Below, in pieces: positions 38,168-47,291 of a stretch of 64,000 bases of DNA; position 1 is the stretch's first letter; every line of letters starts with the position of its first letter. The translations under genes were made by a program, and so were the position numbers. The notes beneath the pieces are model-generated. The model searched no databases, was not told where the DNA came from, and saw only the letters and a program-made list of their open reading frames with translations. This DNA is from LMUY01 sp965199165 (GTDB lineage: Bacteria; Pseudomonadota; Alphaproteobacteria; Acetobacterales; Acetobacteraceae). The stretch lies in NCBI GenBank assembly GCA_965199165.1, contig OZ240681.1, forward strand, positions 2,480,001 through 2,544,000. The letters run 5' to 3'.

Positions 38168-38240
38168 ACACCCCAACCACCCCAACTGAACCCACCCCTT
38201 CATCGAGTTCGATCTTCGGGCGGGGCGACGGAGCAAGACG

Positions 38241-39431
38241 ATGGCCAAGGCGAAATTCGAGCGGACCAAGCCGCACTGCAACATCGGCACGATCGGCCAT
38301 GTGGACCATGGCAAGACGTCGCTGACCGCGGCCATCACCAAGGTGTTGGCGAAGACCGGCGGCGCGACCTTCACGGCCTACGACCAGATCGACAAGGCCC
38401 CGGAGGAGCGCGCGCGCGGCATCACCATCTCGACCGCGCATGTCGAGTACGAGACCGCCAACCGCCACTACGCTCACGTCGACTGCCCCGGCCATGCCGA
38501 CTACGTGAAGAACATGATCACCGGCGCCGCGCAGATGGACGGCGCGATCCTGGTGGTGTCCGCCGCCGACGGCCCGATGCCGCAGACCCGCGAGCACATC
38601 CTGCTGGCCCGCCAGGTCGGCGTCCCCGCGCTGGTGGTGTTCATGAACAAGGTCGACCTGGTGGACGACCCCGAGCTGATCGAGCTGGTGGAGATGGAGG
38701 TGCGCGAGCTGCTGTCCTCCTACCAGTTCCCCGGCGACGACATCCCCATCGTCAAGGGCTCTGCCGTCATGGCGCTGAACGACAAGAACCCGGAGCAGGG
38801 CGAGAACGCCGTGCTGGAGCTGATGGCGGCGGTCGACGCCTACATCCCGCAGCCTGAGCGCGCGATGGACCGCCCGTTCCTGATGCCGGTCGAAGACGTG
38901 TTCTCCATCTCCGGCCGCGGCACGGTGGTCACCGGGCGCGTCGAACGCGGCGTGGTGAACGTGGGCGACGAGGTCGAGATCGTCGGGCTGAAGAACACGG
39001 TGAAGACCATTGTCACCGGCGTGGAGATGTTCCGCAAGCTGCTGGACCGCGGTCAGGCGGGCGACAACATCGGCGCCCTGCTGCGCGGCACCAAGCGCGA
39101 GGACGTCGAGCGCGGCCAGGTACTGGCCAAACCCGGCTCCATCACGCCGCACACGCAGTTCAAGGCCGAGGCATACATCCTGACGAAGGAGGAGGGCGGC
39201 CGCCATACGCCGTTCTTCACCAACTACCGTCCGCAATTCTACTTCCGCACCACGGACGTGACGGGGGTGGTGAAGCTTCCCGAGGGCACGGAGATGGTGA
39301 TGCCCGGGGACAACGTGTCCATGGACGTGGAGCTGATCGCGCCGATCGCCATGGATGACGGGCTGCGCTTCGCCATCCGCGAGGGTGGCCGGACGGTGGG
39401 CGCCGGCGTCGTCGCCAGCATCCAGAAGTAA
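38241..39431 (+). CDS. tuf: Elongation factor Tu
   Basis: 396 aa. The G1 motif GHVDHGKT is at 19-26, RGITIS (switch I) and DCPGHADYVKNM (switch II) follow, and MNKVD supplies the guanine specificity. EF-Tu delivers aminoacyl-tRNA to the ribosome. It lies 73 bases after rpsG and directly before rpsJ, linking the str and S10 blocks. Whether a second tuf copy exists elsewhere cannot be seen. Confidence 0.98.
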   Translation: MAKAKFERTKPHCNIGTIGHVDHGKTSLTAAITKVLAKTGGATFTAYDQIDKAPEERARGITISTAHVEYETANRHYAHVDCPGHADYVKNMITGAAQMDGAILVVSAADGPMPQTREHILLARQVGVPALVVFMNKVDLVDDPELIELVEMEVRELLSSYQFPGDDIPIVKGSAVMALNDKNPEQGENAVLELMAAVDAYIPQPERAMDRPFLMPVEDVFSISGRGTVVTGRVERGVVNVGDEVEIVGLKNTVKTIVTGVEMFRKLLDRGQAGDNIGALLRGTKREDVERGQVLAKPGSITPHTQFKAEAYILTKEEGGRHTPFFTNYRPQFYFRTTDVTGVVKLPEGTEMVMPGDNVSMDVELIAPIAMDDGLRFAIREGGRTVGAGVVASIQK

Positions 39432-39464
39432 GACCCGGCCCGGGTCGCGAACCGAGAAGAAGTC

Positions 39465-39773
39465 ATGGACAGCCAGAACATCCGCATTCGCCTGAAGGCG
39501 TACGATCACCGCGTGCTGGACAACAGCACGCGGGAGATCGTGAACACGGCGAAGCGCACGGGTGCCCGCGTTCGCGGTCCGATTCCGTTGCCGACGCATA
39601 TCGAGCGGTTCACCGTGAACCGCTCCCCCCACGTGGATAAGAAGAGCCGCGAGCAGTTCGAGATCCGGACGCATCGCCGGCTGTTGGACATCGTGGAGCC
39701 CACGCCGCAGACGGTGGACGCGCTGATGAAGCTCGACCTCGCCAGCGGCGTGGACGTCGAGATCAAGCTGTAG
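39465..39773 (+). CDS. rpsJ: 30S ribosomal protein S10
   Basis: 102 aa, full length, with the typical MDSQNIRIRLKAYDHRVLDN start and the HVDKKSREQFEIRTHRRLLD loop. S10 (NusE) also takes part in transcription antitermination. A GAGAAGAAG purine run precedes the ATG. It heads the S10 block. Confidence 0.98.
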   Translation: MDSQNIRIRLKAYDHRVLDNSTREIVNTAKRTGARVRGPIPLPTHIERFTVNRSPHVDKKSREQFEIRTHRRLLDIVEPTPQTVDALMKLDLASGVDVEIKL

Positions 39774-39784
39774 GGACCGGGCAG

Positions 39785-40510
39785 ATGCGAACCGGCCTTA
39801 TCGCCAAGAAGCTGGGCATGACCCGGCTTTTCCAAGAGGATGGCACCCACGTGCCCGTTACCGTGCTGCACCTGGACCAGGTGCAGGTCGTGGACGTGCG
39901 CACACAGGAGCGGGACGGCTACACCGCCGTGCAGCTCGGCTGGGGCCGCGCCAAGGTGAAGAACGTCACCCAGCCGAACAAGGGCCACTATGCCCGGCTG
40001 AAGGTCGAGCCGAAGCAGCGCCTGCGCGAGTTCCGCGTCGACGCCGACGCGGTGCTGCAAACGGGGGATACGCTGTCGGCCGCGCACTTCGTCGTGGGGC
40101 AGATGATCGACGTCTGCGGCATCACCAAGGGCAAGGGCTTCGCCGGCGGCATGAAGCGGTGGAACTTCCGCGGCTTGGAGGCAAGCCACGGCGTGTCCGT
40201 CAGCCACCGTTCGCACGGCTCGACCGGCAACCGCCAAGACCCTGGCAAGACGTTCAAGAACAAGAAGATGGCTGGCCATCTGGGTGTCGAGCGGGTGACG
40301 ACCTTGAACCTGCGGGTCGCTGGGGTCGACGCGGAGAAGGGATTGCTGCTCGTGCGCGGCGCCATCCCGGGCAGCAAGGGTGAGTTCGTCACCGTGCGGG
40401 ATGCGATCAAGAAGGCGCGCCATGCCGATGCGCCGTTCCCGGCTGGTTTGATGCAGCAGGCGACCCCGGCCGCCGAGCCGGTCCCCGCGGAGACGACCGA
40501 TGCAAGTTGA
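39785..40510 (+). CDS. rplC: 50S ribosomal protein L3
   Basis: 241 aa. The central loop FRGLEASHGVSVSHRSHGSTGN that reaches toward the peptidyl-transferase centre is intact, with a Gln after it in GNRQDPGK as the usual methylation site. The C-terminal tail of about 25 residues is longer than in E. coli, as is common in alphaproteobacteria. It overlaps rplD by 11 bases. Confidence 0.98.
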   Translation: MRTGLIAKKLGMTRLFQEDGTHVPVTVLHLDQVQVVDVRTQERDGYTAVQLGWGRAKVKNVTQPNKGHYARLKVEPKQRLREFRVDADAVLQTGDTLSAAHFVVGQMIDVCGITKGKGFAGGMKRWNFRGLEASHGVSVSHRSHGSTGNRQDPGKTFKNKKMAGHLGVERVTTLNLRVAGVDAEKGLLLVRGAIPGSKGEFVTVRDAIKKARHADAPFPAGLMQQATPAAEPVPAETTDAS

Positions 40511-41150
40511 CGTCAAGACGCTGGACGGCGGGAGCGCGGGGCAGCATGAACTGCCGGACGCGATCTTCGCGCAGACGCCCCGGGCGGACATCATGGCCCG
40601 CGTGGTGCATTGGCAGCTGGCCAAGCGCCGCGCCGGGACGCACAGCACCAAGGGCATGGGCGAGGTGTCCGGCACGACGAAGAAGCCCTACAAGCAGAAG
40701 GGTACCGGCAACGCACGCCAGGGCAGCCTGCGGTCCCCCCAGTTCCGCACCGGTGGACGCGTGCACGGCCCGGTCGTGCGCGACCATGGTTACGACCTGC
40801 CGAAGAAGGTCCGCCGCCTGGGCCTGATCAGCGCCCTGTCGCAGAAGCAGGCGGAGGGCAAGCTCGTCGTCCTGGACGCCGCCACGGGCGGGGATGGCAA
40901 GACCAAGTCGCTGAAGGCGAGACTGGGCGTGCTCGGCTGGACCTCCGTCCTGGTGGTGGACGCCACCGTGGACGCGGTGTTCCTGCGCGCGGCGGCAAAC
41001 CTGCACCGGATCGACGTGATGCCGACGGCCGGCGCCAACGTCTACGACATCCTCGGCCATGACGTGCTGGCGATCACCACGGCGGGCGTCGCGGCGCTGA
41101 CGCAGCGTCTGTCGGCAAGCAAGGCGTCGGCTGGGGAGGTCGCGGCATGA
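40500..41150 (+). CDS. rplD: 50S ribosomal protein L4
   Basis: 216 aa. The extended exit-tunnel loop (KKPYKQKGTGNARQGS, about residues 61-76) is intact, and the C-terminal globular part ends with an Ala-rich tail. The ATG overlaps the last 11 bases of rplC. In E. coli L4 also represses this operon; no leader structure was tested here. Confidence 0.98.
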   Translation: MQVDVKTLDGGSAGQHELPDAIFAQTPRADIMARVVHWQLAKRRAGTHSTKGMGEVSGTTKKPYKQKGTGNARQGSLRSPQFRTGGRVHGPVVRDHGYDLPKKVRRLGLISALSQKQAEGKLVVLDAATGGDGKTKSLKARLGVLGWTSVLVVDATVDAVFLRAAANLHRIDVMPTAGANVYDILGHDVLAITTAGVAALTQRLSASKASAGEVAA

Positions 41151-41488
41151 GCGCGTCGCAGGTGATGGCGGCCCGCAAGAAGGCGGCCACCATGTCGAAA
41201 GAGACGATGTACACGATCATCCGCGCGCCGGTGATCACCGAGAAGGCCACGATGCTGGGGGACAAGAACCAGGTGGTTTTCCGCGTCGCGTTGGAGGCGA
41301 CCAAGCCGGAGATCAAGGCCGCGGTCGAGGCGCTGTTCGGCGTGACCGTGCTCGGCATCAATACGCTGGTGCAGAAGGGCAAGACGAAGCGGTTCCGCGG
41401 CCGTCCCGGCGTGCGGTCCGACGTCAAGAAGGCGGTCGTGCAGTTGACGCCGGGGCAGTCGATCGACTTCTCCGCCAGGATCGCGTGA
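41147..41488 (+). CDS. rplW: 50S ribosomal protein L23
   Basis: 113 aa from the ATG that overlaps the rplD stop (ATGA). The conserved body begins at TIIRAPVITEKATML, so an internal ATG at 41192 could be the true start; the overlap favours the longer form. L23 lies at the tunnel exit and docks trigger factor and SRP. Confidence 0.95.
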   Translation: MSASQVMAARKKAATMSKETMYTIIRAPVITEKATMLGDKNQVVFRVALEATKPEIKAAVEALFGVTVLGINTLVQKGKTKRFRGRPGVRSDVKKAVVQLTPGQSIDFSARIA

Positions 41489-41499
41489 GGCGCTAGGCG

Positions 41500-42333
41500 A
41501 TGGCATTGAAGAACTACAACCCCGTCACCGCGAGCCTGCGGGGCACCGTGCTGATCGACCGCACGGAGCTGTGGAAGGGCAAGCCGGTCAAGACGCTGAC
41601 CGAGGGCAAGACCAAGACCGGCGGGCGCAACAACCATGGCCGCACCACCAGCTTCTTCCGTGGCGGCGGCCACAAGCAGTCCTATCGCCACGTCGACTTC
41701 AAGCGCCGCAAGTTCGGCGTCGTCGGCGCTGTGGAGCGGCTGGAATATGACCCGAACCGCTCGGCCTTCATCGCGCTGGTCCGCTACGCCGACAACGAGC
41801 TTGCCTACATCCTGGCGCCGCAGCGGCTGAAGGTCGGGGACAGCGTCGTGTCCGGCCCCAAGGTCGACATCAAGCCCGGCAACGCCATGCCGATGGGTGC
41901 CATCCCCGTCGGCACGATCATCCACAACATCGAGATGAAGCAGGGCGCCGGCGGCAAGATGGCCCGCGCGGCCGGCACCTTCGCCCAGCTCGTCGGCAAG
42001 GATGCGGGGTATGCTCAGATCAAGCTGACGTCCGGTGAACTGCGCATCGTGCGCGCCGAGTGCATGGCGACGGTAGGGGCGGTGTCCAACCCGGACAACC
42101 AGAACCAGTCGCTGGGCAAGGCCGGCCGCAATCGCTGGCTGGGACGCCGTCCGCATAACCGCGGCGTCACGATGAACCCGATCGACCATCCGCATGGCGG
42201 CGGCGAGGGTCGTACGTCCGGCGGCGGCCATCCCGTCACGCCGTGGGGCAAGCCGACCAAGGGCTACAAGACACGCGAGAACAAGCGGACGGACAAGCTG
42301 ATCATCCGGCGCCGTCCGAAGGGGAAGCACTGA
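41500..42333 (+). CDS. rplB: 50S ribosomal protein L2
   Basis: 277 aa, full length. The RNA-binding domain and the C-terminal GVTMNPIDHPHGGGEGRTSGG motif, with the conserved His near the peptidyl-transferase centre, are intact. Confidence 0.98.
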   Translation: MALKNYNPVTASLRGTVLIDRTELWKGKPVKTLTEGKTKTGGRNNHGRTTSFFRGGGHKQSYRHVDFKRRKFGVVGAVERLEYDPNRSAFIALVRYADNELAYILAPQRLKVGDSVVSGPKVDIKPGNAMPMGAIPVGTIIHNIEMKQGAGGKMARAAGTFAQLVGKDAGYAQIKLTSGELRIVRAECMATVGAVSNPDNQNQSLGKAGRNRWLGRRPHNRGVTMNPIDHPHGGGEGRTSGGGHPVTPWGKPTKGYKTRENKRTDKLIIRRRPKGKH

Positions 42334-42334
42334 C

Positions 42335-42613
42335 ATGGCACGCTCCGTCTGGAAGGGGCCGTTCGTCGACGGCTACCTGCTGAGCAAGGCCGAGGCGTCG
42401 CGTGCGTCGGGCCGCAACGAGATCATCAAGATCTGGTCGCGCCGCTCGACCATCCTGCCGCAATTCGTGGGCCTGGTGTTCGGGGTCTACAACGGCCACA
42501 AGTTCCTGCCCGTCCAGGTGAACGAGAACATGGTGGGCCACAAGTTCGGTGAGTTCTCGCCGACGCGCACCTTCAGCAGCCACTCGGCGGACAAGAAGGC
42601 GAAGCGGGGATGA
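42335..42613 (+). CDS. rpsS: 30S ribosomal protein S19
   Basis: 92 aa, full length, beginning MARSVWKGPFVDGYLLSKAE. It binds 16S rRNA in the 30S head with S13. It starts one base after the rplB stop and overlaps rplV by 4 bases. Confidence 0.98.
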   Translation: MARSVWKGPFVDGYLLSKAEASRASGRNEIIKIWSRRSTILPQFVGLVFGVYNGHKFLPVQVNENMVGHKFGEFSPTRTFSSHSADKKAKRG

Positions 42614-43008
42614 GCAAGCCGAAGCACCCACGCACGCTGGCCGAGACGGAGGCCCAGGCGATCCTGAGCAACATCCGCATCAGCCCGCGCAAGCTGAACC
42701 TCGTCGCGGGGATGATCCGCAACCTGCCCGCCGGGCAGGCGGTGGCGACGCTGACGTTCAGCAAGCGTCGTGTCGCCCAGCAGGTGAAGAAGACGCTGCA
42801 GAGCGCCATCGCCAACGCGGAGAACAACCATCAGCTCGACGTCGACCAGCTGGTCGTCACACGCGCCGAGGTCGGCAAGTCGATCGTGATGAAGCGGTTC
42901 ATGGCGCGCGGCCGGGGCAAGTCCTCGCGCATCGAGAAGTTCTTCAGCCACCTGAAGATCGTGGTCGCCGAGCGCCAAGCGCCCGCACCCGAGAAGGAAG
43001 CTGCGTAA
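42610..43008 (+). CDS. rplV: 50S ribosomal protein L22
   Basis: 132 aa. The tunnel-lining beta hairpin is recognisable near MKRFMARGRGKSSRIEKFFS. The ATG overlaps the rpsS stop, and its own TAA shares a base with the rpsC ATG, so translation is coupled on both sides. Confidence 0.97.
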   Translation: MSKPKHPRTLAETEAQAILSNIRISPRKLNLVAGMIRNLPAGQAVATLTFSKRRVAQQVKKTLQSAIANAENNHQLDVDQLVVTRAEVGKSIVMKRFMARGRGKSSRIEKFFSHLKIVVAERQAPAPEKEAA

Positions 43009-43685
43009 TGGGTCACAAGGTCAACCCGATCGGCCTGCGCCTGGGCATCAACCGCACGTGGGACAGCCGCTGGTATGCCGGCACCGACTATGCCCGGCTG
43101 CTGCACGATGACCTGAAGCTGCGCACCCATCTGCGCAAGCGCTTGGCCGGCGCCGGCGTGTCCCGCGTGGTGATAGAGCGCCCGGCCAAGAAGCCGCGCG
43201 TGACGATCTACGCCGCCCGGCCGGGCGTGGTTATCGGCAAGAAGGGCCAAGACATCGAGGTGCTCCGCAAGGAGCTGCAGAAGATGACCAAGGTGGAGGT
43301 CAACCTCAACCTGGTGGAGATACGCAAGCCGGAAGTCGACGCCGTGTTGGTCGCCGAGAACATCGCCCAGCAGCTGGAGCGGCGGGTTGCCTTCCGCCGG
43401 GCGATGAAGCGCGCGGTGCAGTCGGCCATGCGGCTGGGTGCGCAGGGCATCCGGATCAACTGCGGCGGCCGGCTCGGCGGTGCGGAGATCGCGCGCACGG
43501 AGTGGTATCGCGAGGGCCGGGTGCCGCTGCACACGCTGCGCGCCGACATCGACTTCGGCACGGCGACGGCGAAGACCACGTATGGCACGTGCGGCGTGAA
43601 GGTCTGGATCTTCAAGGGCGAGATCCTGGCGCATGACCCGGCGGCGCAGGACCGCCGGGCCGCCGAGCAGGCGCCGCAGCGTTAA
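43008..43685 (+). CDS. rpsC: 30S ribosomal protein S3
   Basis: 225 aa from MGHKVNPIGLRLGINRTWDS, the standard N-terminus. The KH domain (VTIYAARPGVVIGKKGQDIE) and the C-terminal GRLGGAEIAR motif of the mRNA-entry helicase site are present. The frame is open upstream but the one-base overlap with rplV (TAATG) sets the start. Confidence 0.98.
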   Translation: MGHKVNPIGLRLGINRTWDSRWYAGTDYARLLHDDLKLRTHLRKRLAGAGVSRVVIERPAKKPRVTIYAARPGVVIGKKGQDIEVLRKELQKMTKVEVNLNLVEIRKPEVDAVLVAENIAQQLERRVAFRRAMKRAVQSAMRLGAQGIRINCGGRLGGAEIARTEWYREGRVPLHTLRADIDFGTATAKTTYGTCGVKVWIFKGEILAHDPAAQDRRAAEQAPQR

Positions 43686-43697
43686 GGACGGACGAGC

Positions 43698-44114
43698 ATG
43701 CTTTCCCCCAAGCGGACCAAGTACCGCAAGGCCCATAAGGGCCGCATCCACGGGCTGGCCAAAGGCGGCACGACGCTGAATTTCGGCGCGTTCGGCCTGA
43801 AGGCGCTGGAGCCGGACCGCGTGACCGCGCGCCAGATCGAGGCCGCGCGCCGGGCGATCACCCGGTCGATGAAGCGGGCTGGCCGCGTCTGGATCCGCAT
43901 TTTCCCGGACGTGCCCGTGTCGCAGAAGCCGGCCGAGGTCCGCATGGGCTCCGGCAAGGGCAGCCCCGAATTCTGGGTGTGCCGGGTGAAGCCGGGCCGC
44001 ATCATGTTCGAGATCGACGGCGTGTCCAACGACCTGGCCAAGGCTTCGCTTGCCTTGGGAGCCGCCAAGCTGCCGATCAAGACCAAGTTCATCACCCGCC
44101 TCGGGGAGGGCTGA
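43698..44114 (+). CDS. rplP: 50S ribosomal protein L16
   Basis: 138 aa, full length, with MLSPKRTKYRKAHKGRI at the start and the conserved RMGSGKGSPEFWV region. It contacts the A-site tRNA. It starts 12 bases after rpsC with a GGACG purine site. Confidence 0.98.
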   Translation: MLSPKRTKYRKAHKGRIHGLAKGGTTLNFGAFGLKALEPDRVTARQIEAARRAITRSMKRAGRVWIRIFPDVPVSQKPAEVRMGSGKGSPEFWVCRVKPGRIMFEIDGVSNDLAKASLALGAAKLPIKTKFITRLGEG

Positions 44115-44116
44115 GC

Positions 44117-44347
44117 ATGGCCAAGGCCGCCGACATCCGCGCCAAGACGACGGACGAGCTTGGCACCATGCTGCTGGACTTGCGCAAGGAGCAGTTCAAC
44201 CTGCGCTTCCAGGCGGCCACGGGCCAGACCGAGGGCGTGGGACAGGTCCGCAAGCTGCGCCGCGACATCGCGCGCGTGAAGACCATCATGTCGGAGCAGA
44301 AGCGCTCCATCGAGGCGGAGCGCAAGCGTTCCGCCGTAGCGAAGTAG
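44117..44347 (+). CDS. rpmC: 50S ribosomal protein L29
   Basis: 76 aa, two helices, starting MAKAADIRAKTTDELG and carrying the LRKEQFNLRFQ signature. It begins 2 bases after rplP and sits at the tunnel exit next to L23. The frame is open upstream inside rplP; the family start and a GGGGAGGG site fix the ATG. Confidence 0.96.
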   Translation: MAKAADIRAKTTDELGTMLLDLRKEQFNLRFQAATGQTEGVGQVRKLRRDIARVKTIMSEQKRSIEAERKRSAVAK

Positions 44348-44359
44348 AGGAGGCGGGCG

Positions 44360-44668
44360 ATGCCAAGGCGCGTCCTAACCGGGCGGGTGACCAGCGACAA
44401 GATGGACAAGACCATCACGGTCCTGGTCAACCGTCGCGTCATGCACCCGCTGTACAAGAAGTTCATCCGGCGTTCGAAGAAATACGCCGCGCATGACGAG
44501 ACCAACCTGTGCGTCGAGGGCGATACGGTCCGGATCATCGAGTGTCCGCCGATCAGCAAGCGCAAGACGTGGCTGCTGCTGGAGCGGAACGGCACGGTCG
44601 TGGGTGAGCTGCCGCCGGACGTGGCGACCGTGGCCGAGGCGCATCACGACGCGCCCGTGCAGGTCTAG
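44360..44668 (+). CDS. rpsQ: 30S ribosomal protein S17
   Basis: 102 aa, about 20 residues longer than E. coli S17 because of a C-terminal tail ending EAHHDAPVQV. The OB-fold core (VTSDKMDKTITVLV, HDETNLCVEGD) is intact. It is followed by rplN after 10 bases. Confidence 0.96.
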   Translation: MPRRVLTGRVTSDKMDKTITVLVNRRVMHPLYKKFIRRSKKYAAHDETNLCVEGDTVRIIECPPISKRKTWLLLERNGTVVGELPPDVATVAEAHHDAPVQV

Positions 44669-44678
44669 GAGCGGGTAG

Positions 44679-45047
44679 ATGATCCAGGTCGAATCCAACC
44701 TCGACGTCGCGGACAATTCCGGTGCGCGCCGGGTGCAGTGCATCAAGGTGCTGGGCGGCTCCAAGCGGAAGACCGCCTCGGTCGGCGACGTCATCGTCGT
44801 GTCGATCAAGGAGGCGATCCCGCGCGGCAAGGTGAAGAAGGGGGACGTGCACCAGGCCGTGATCGTCCGCACCGCCTTCCCGGTGCGCCGCAACGATGGC
44901 AGCGCGATCCGCTTCGACCGCAACGCGGCCGTGCTGATCAACAAGCAGCAGGAGCCGATCGGCACCCGTATCTTCGGCCCGGTGGTGCGCGAGCTGCGCG
45001 GCCGCAAGTTCATGAAGATCATCTCCCTGGCGCCGGAGGTGCTCTGA
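44679..45047 (+). CDS. rplN: 50S ribosomal protein L14
   Basis: 122 aa, full length, with MIQVESNLDVADNSGARRVQ and the KRKTASVGDVIVVSIKEAIP signature. It forms an inter-subunit bridge and is the docking site of RsfS-type silencing factor. Confidence 0.98.
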   Translation: MIQVESNLDVADNSGARRVQCIKVLGGSKRKTASVGDVIVVSIKEAIPRGKVKKGDVHQAVIVRTAFPVRRNDGSAIRFDRNAAVLINKQQEPIGTRIFGPVVRELRGRKFMKIISLAPEVL

Positions 45048-45049
45048 CC

Positions 45050-45370
45050 ATGGCGGCTCGCATCAAGAAAGGCGACCAGGTCGTCGTGATCACCGGAGCG
45101 GACAAGGGGCGCCGGGGCGAGGTGTTGCAGGTGATGCCGAAGGACGAGCGCGCGGTGGTGCGCGGCATCCGCATCGTCAAGCGCCACACCAAGGCGACGG
45201 GCATGGGCGCGCCCAGCGGCATCATCGAGAAGGAAGGGCCGATCCATCTGTCCAACTTGATGCTGGTCGACCCGAAGAGCGACAAGCCAACCAAGGTCGG
45301 CTTCCGCGTGCTGGAGGGTGGCCGCAAGGTCCGTGTCGCCAAGGCCACCGGCGAAGTGATCGAGAGCTGA
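45050..45370 (+). CDS. rplX: 50S ribosomal protein L24
   Basis: 106 aa. The N-terminal KOW motif (IKKGDQVVVITGADKGRRGEV) is intact. L24 starts 50S assembly. Its ATG follows the rplN stop by 2 bases; the frame runs open upstream, so the start is set by family and spacing. Confidence 0.97.
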   Translation: MAARIKKGDQVVVITGADKGRRGEVLQVMPKDERAVVRGIRIVKRHTKATGMGAPSGIIEKEGPIHLSNLMLVDPKSDKPTKVGFRVLEGGRKVRVAKATGEVIES

Positions 45371-45371
45371 T

Positions 45372-45959
45372 ATGAGCGAGAGCATGCCCATGGCGCGGTT
45401 GCAGCGCCGCTACCTCGAGAGCGGCCGTGCCGCCCTGCAGGAGCAGTTCGGCTACAAGAACCCGATGCAGGTCCCTCGGTTGGAGAAGATCGTGCTGAAC
45501 ATGGGAGTGGGCGAGGCCGCCGGCGACCAGAAGAAGCTCGACACCGCGGTGGCGGAGATGATGCTGATCAGCGGCCAGAAGCCGGTGAAGACGCTGGCGA
45601 AGAAGGCCATCGCGGGCTTCAAGATCCGCGAGGGTCTGGCGATCGGCTGCAAGGTCACGCTGCGCAAGCAACGGATGTACGAGTTCCTGGATCGCTTGAC
45701 GACGATCGCCCTGCCGCGGGTGCGCGACTTCCGTGGCATTCCCGGCAACAAGGGGTTTGACGGCAACGGCAACTTCGCCATGGGCGTCAAGGAGCAGATC
45801 ATCTTCCCGGAAATCGCCTACGACAAGATCGACGCCGTGCGCGGCATGGACATCATCTTCGTGACGACGGCCAAGACGGATGCGGAGGCCAAGGCGCTGC
45901 TGAAGCTGTTCGACATACCGTTTGCCGGTGAGATGGGCCAGCAAGCCAAGGCCGCCTGA
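45372..45959 (+). CDS. rplE: 50S ribosomal protein L5
   Basis: 195 aa, slightly longer than E. coli L5 at the N-terminus (MSESMPMARLQRRYLE). The 5S rRNA-binding core (MQVPRLEKIVLNMGVGEA) and the P-site loop (FDGNGNFAMGVKEQ) are intact. Confidence 0.97.
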   Translation: MSESMPMARLQRRYLESGRAALQEQFGYKNPMQVPRLEKIVLNMGVGEAAGDQKKLDTAVAEMMLISGQKPVKTLAKKAIAGFKIREGLAIGCKVTLRKQRMYEFLDRLTTIALPRVRDFRGIPGNKGFDGNGNFAMGVKEQIIFPEIAYDKIDAVRGMDIIFVTTAKTDAEAKALLKLFDIPFAGEMGQQAKAA

Positions 45960-46031
45960 CGCGCGCTGGGCGCAACAGTTTGAGGAAAACCGCTGGACCC
46001 GGTCCGGCAGGTTCCAAGGAGTGAGTAGACA

Positions 46032-46337
46032 ATGGCGAAGATCTCCCAGGTCAACCGCAACGCCAAGCGCGAGCGCATGGCGGCCCGCGACAAGAGCAAG
46101 CGGGCTGCGTTGAAATCGGTGCTGATGGATCGCGAGGCGCCCGTCGAGGAGCGCTTCGACGCATCGATGAAGCTGGCCCAGCTCCCGCGCAACGGTGCGG
46201 CAGTGCGGGTGCGGCTGCGCTGTGCGCTGACCGGGCGGGCGCGTGCGAACTACCGCAAGTTCAAGTTGTGCCGCATCGCGTTGCGTGACCTCGCCAGTGC
46301 CGGGCAGATCCCCGGCATGGTCAAGGCGAGCTGGTAG
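46032..46337 (+). CDS. rpsN: 30S ribosomal protein S14
   Basis: 101 aa, the long zinc-independent form (no CxxC pairs). The GRARANYRKFKLCRIALRDLA end is diagnostic. It lies 72 bases after rplE, the largest gap in this block; GGAG is just upstream of the ATG. Confidence 0.97.
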   Translation: MAKISQVNRNAKRERMAARDKSKRAALKSVLMDREAPVEERFDASMKLAQLPRNGAAVRVRLRCALTGRARANYRKFKLCRIALRDLASAGQIPGMVKASW

Positions 46338-46348
46338 GGAGCGCTGCC

Positions 46349-46747
46349 ATGTCGATGTCGGACCCCTTGGGTGACATGCTCACCCGTATCCGCAATGCGC
46401 AGCGTGCCCGGCATTCCGGCTGCGTGGCGCCCGCGTCCAAGCTGCGGGCGAACGTGTTGGACGCGCTGAAGCGCGAGGGCTTCATCCGCGGCTTCTCGGC
46501 CGAGGAATTGCGCCCGGGTGTCGGCCAGCTGCGCATCGAGCTCAAGTACAACGAGGGTGAACCCGTGATCAAGGAGATCACCCGCGTGTCGAAGCCCGGG
46601 CGGCGCGTGTATTCGAAGATCAAGGAGTTGCCGCGCGTGTATGCGGGGCTGGGCGTCTCCATCCTCTCCACGCCCCGTGGCGTGCTGAGCGATGCGGAGG
46701 CGCGCGCTGCCAATGTCGGCGGCGAAGTCCTGTGCCGCGTGTTCTGA
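46349..46747 (+). CDS. rpsH: 30S ribosomal protein S8
   Basis: 132 aa, full length, beginning MSMSDPLGDMLTRIRNAQRA and ending with the STPRGVLSDAEAR motif region. In E. coli S8 is the repressor of the spc operon; a target site was not examined here. Confidence 0.98.
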   Translation: MSMSDPLGDMLTRIRNAQRARHSGCVAPASKLRANVLDALKREGFIRGFSAEELRPGVGQLRIELKYNEGEPVIKEITRVSKPGRRVYSKIKELPRVYAGLGVSILSTPRGVLSDAEARAANVGGEVLCRVF

Positions 46748-46757
46748 GGAGGCTGGC

Positions 46758-47291
46758 ATGTCACGCGTAGGCAAATATCCGGTCGACATCCCGGCCGGCG
46801 TGCAGCTCGCGATGGCCGGCCGCACCCTAACGGCGAAGGGCAAGCTGGGCGAGCTGTCGCTGGAGGTGCGCGACAACGTCACGGTCAAGATCGAGGACAA
46901 CAAGCTCTCGGTCGCGCCGAATGGGGGCGAGCGCACGGCCCGCATGATGTGGGGCACCACGCGCGCGCTGGTCGCCAATATGGTCAAGGGCGTGTCCACC
47001 GGCTACGCCAAGACGATGGAGATCCAGGGCACCGGCTTCCGCGCCGCGGTGACCGGGCCGAACCTGGTCATCAACCTGGGCTTCAGCCACGACGTGGTGT
47101 ATCCGGTACCGCCGGGCATCAAGATCACCACGCCTCGCCCGACCGCCATCACCGTCGAGGGTGTGGACAAGCGGTTGGTCGGCCAGGTCGCTGCGGAGAT
47201 CCGGGCCTATCGCCCGCCGGAACCCTACAAGGGCAAGGGCGTCCGCTACGAGACGGAGACGATCCGCCGGAAGGAAGGCAAGAAGAAATGA
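46758..47291 (+). CDS. rplF: 50S ribosomal protein L6
   Basis: 177 aa from MSRVGKYPVDIPAGVQ, full length, with the C-terminal RPPEPYKGKGVRYETE signature. The AGGAGG site 7 bases upstream decides the start, although the frame is open further upstream. It overlaps rplR by 4 bases. Confidence 0.98.
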   Translation: MSRVGKYPVDIPAGVQLAMAGRTLTAKGKLGELSLEVRDNVTVKIEDNKLSVAPNGGERTARMMWGTTRALVANMVKGVSTGYAKTMEIQGTGFRAAVTGPNLVINLGFSHDVVYPVPPGIKITTPRPTAITVEGVDKRLVGQVAAEIRAYRPPEPYKGKGVRYETETIRRKEGKKK

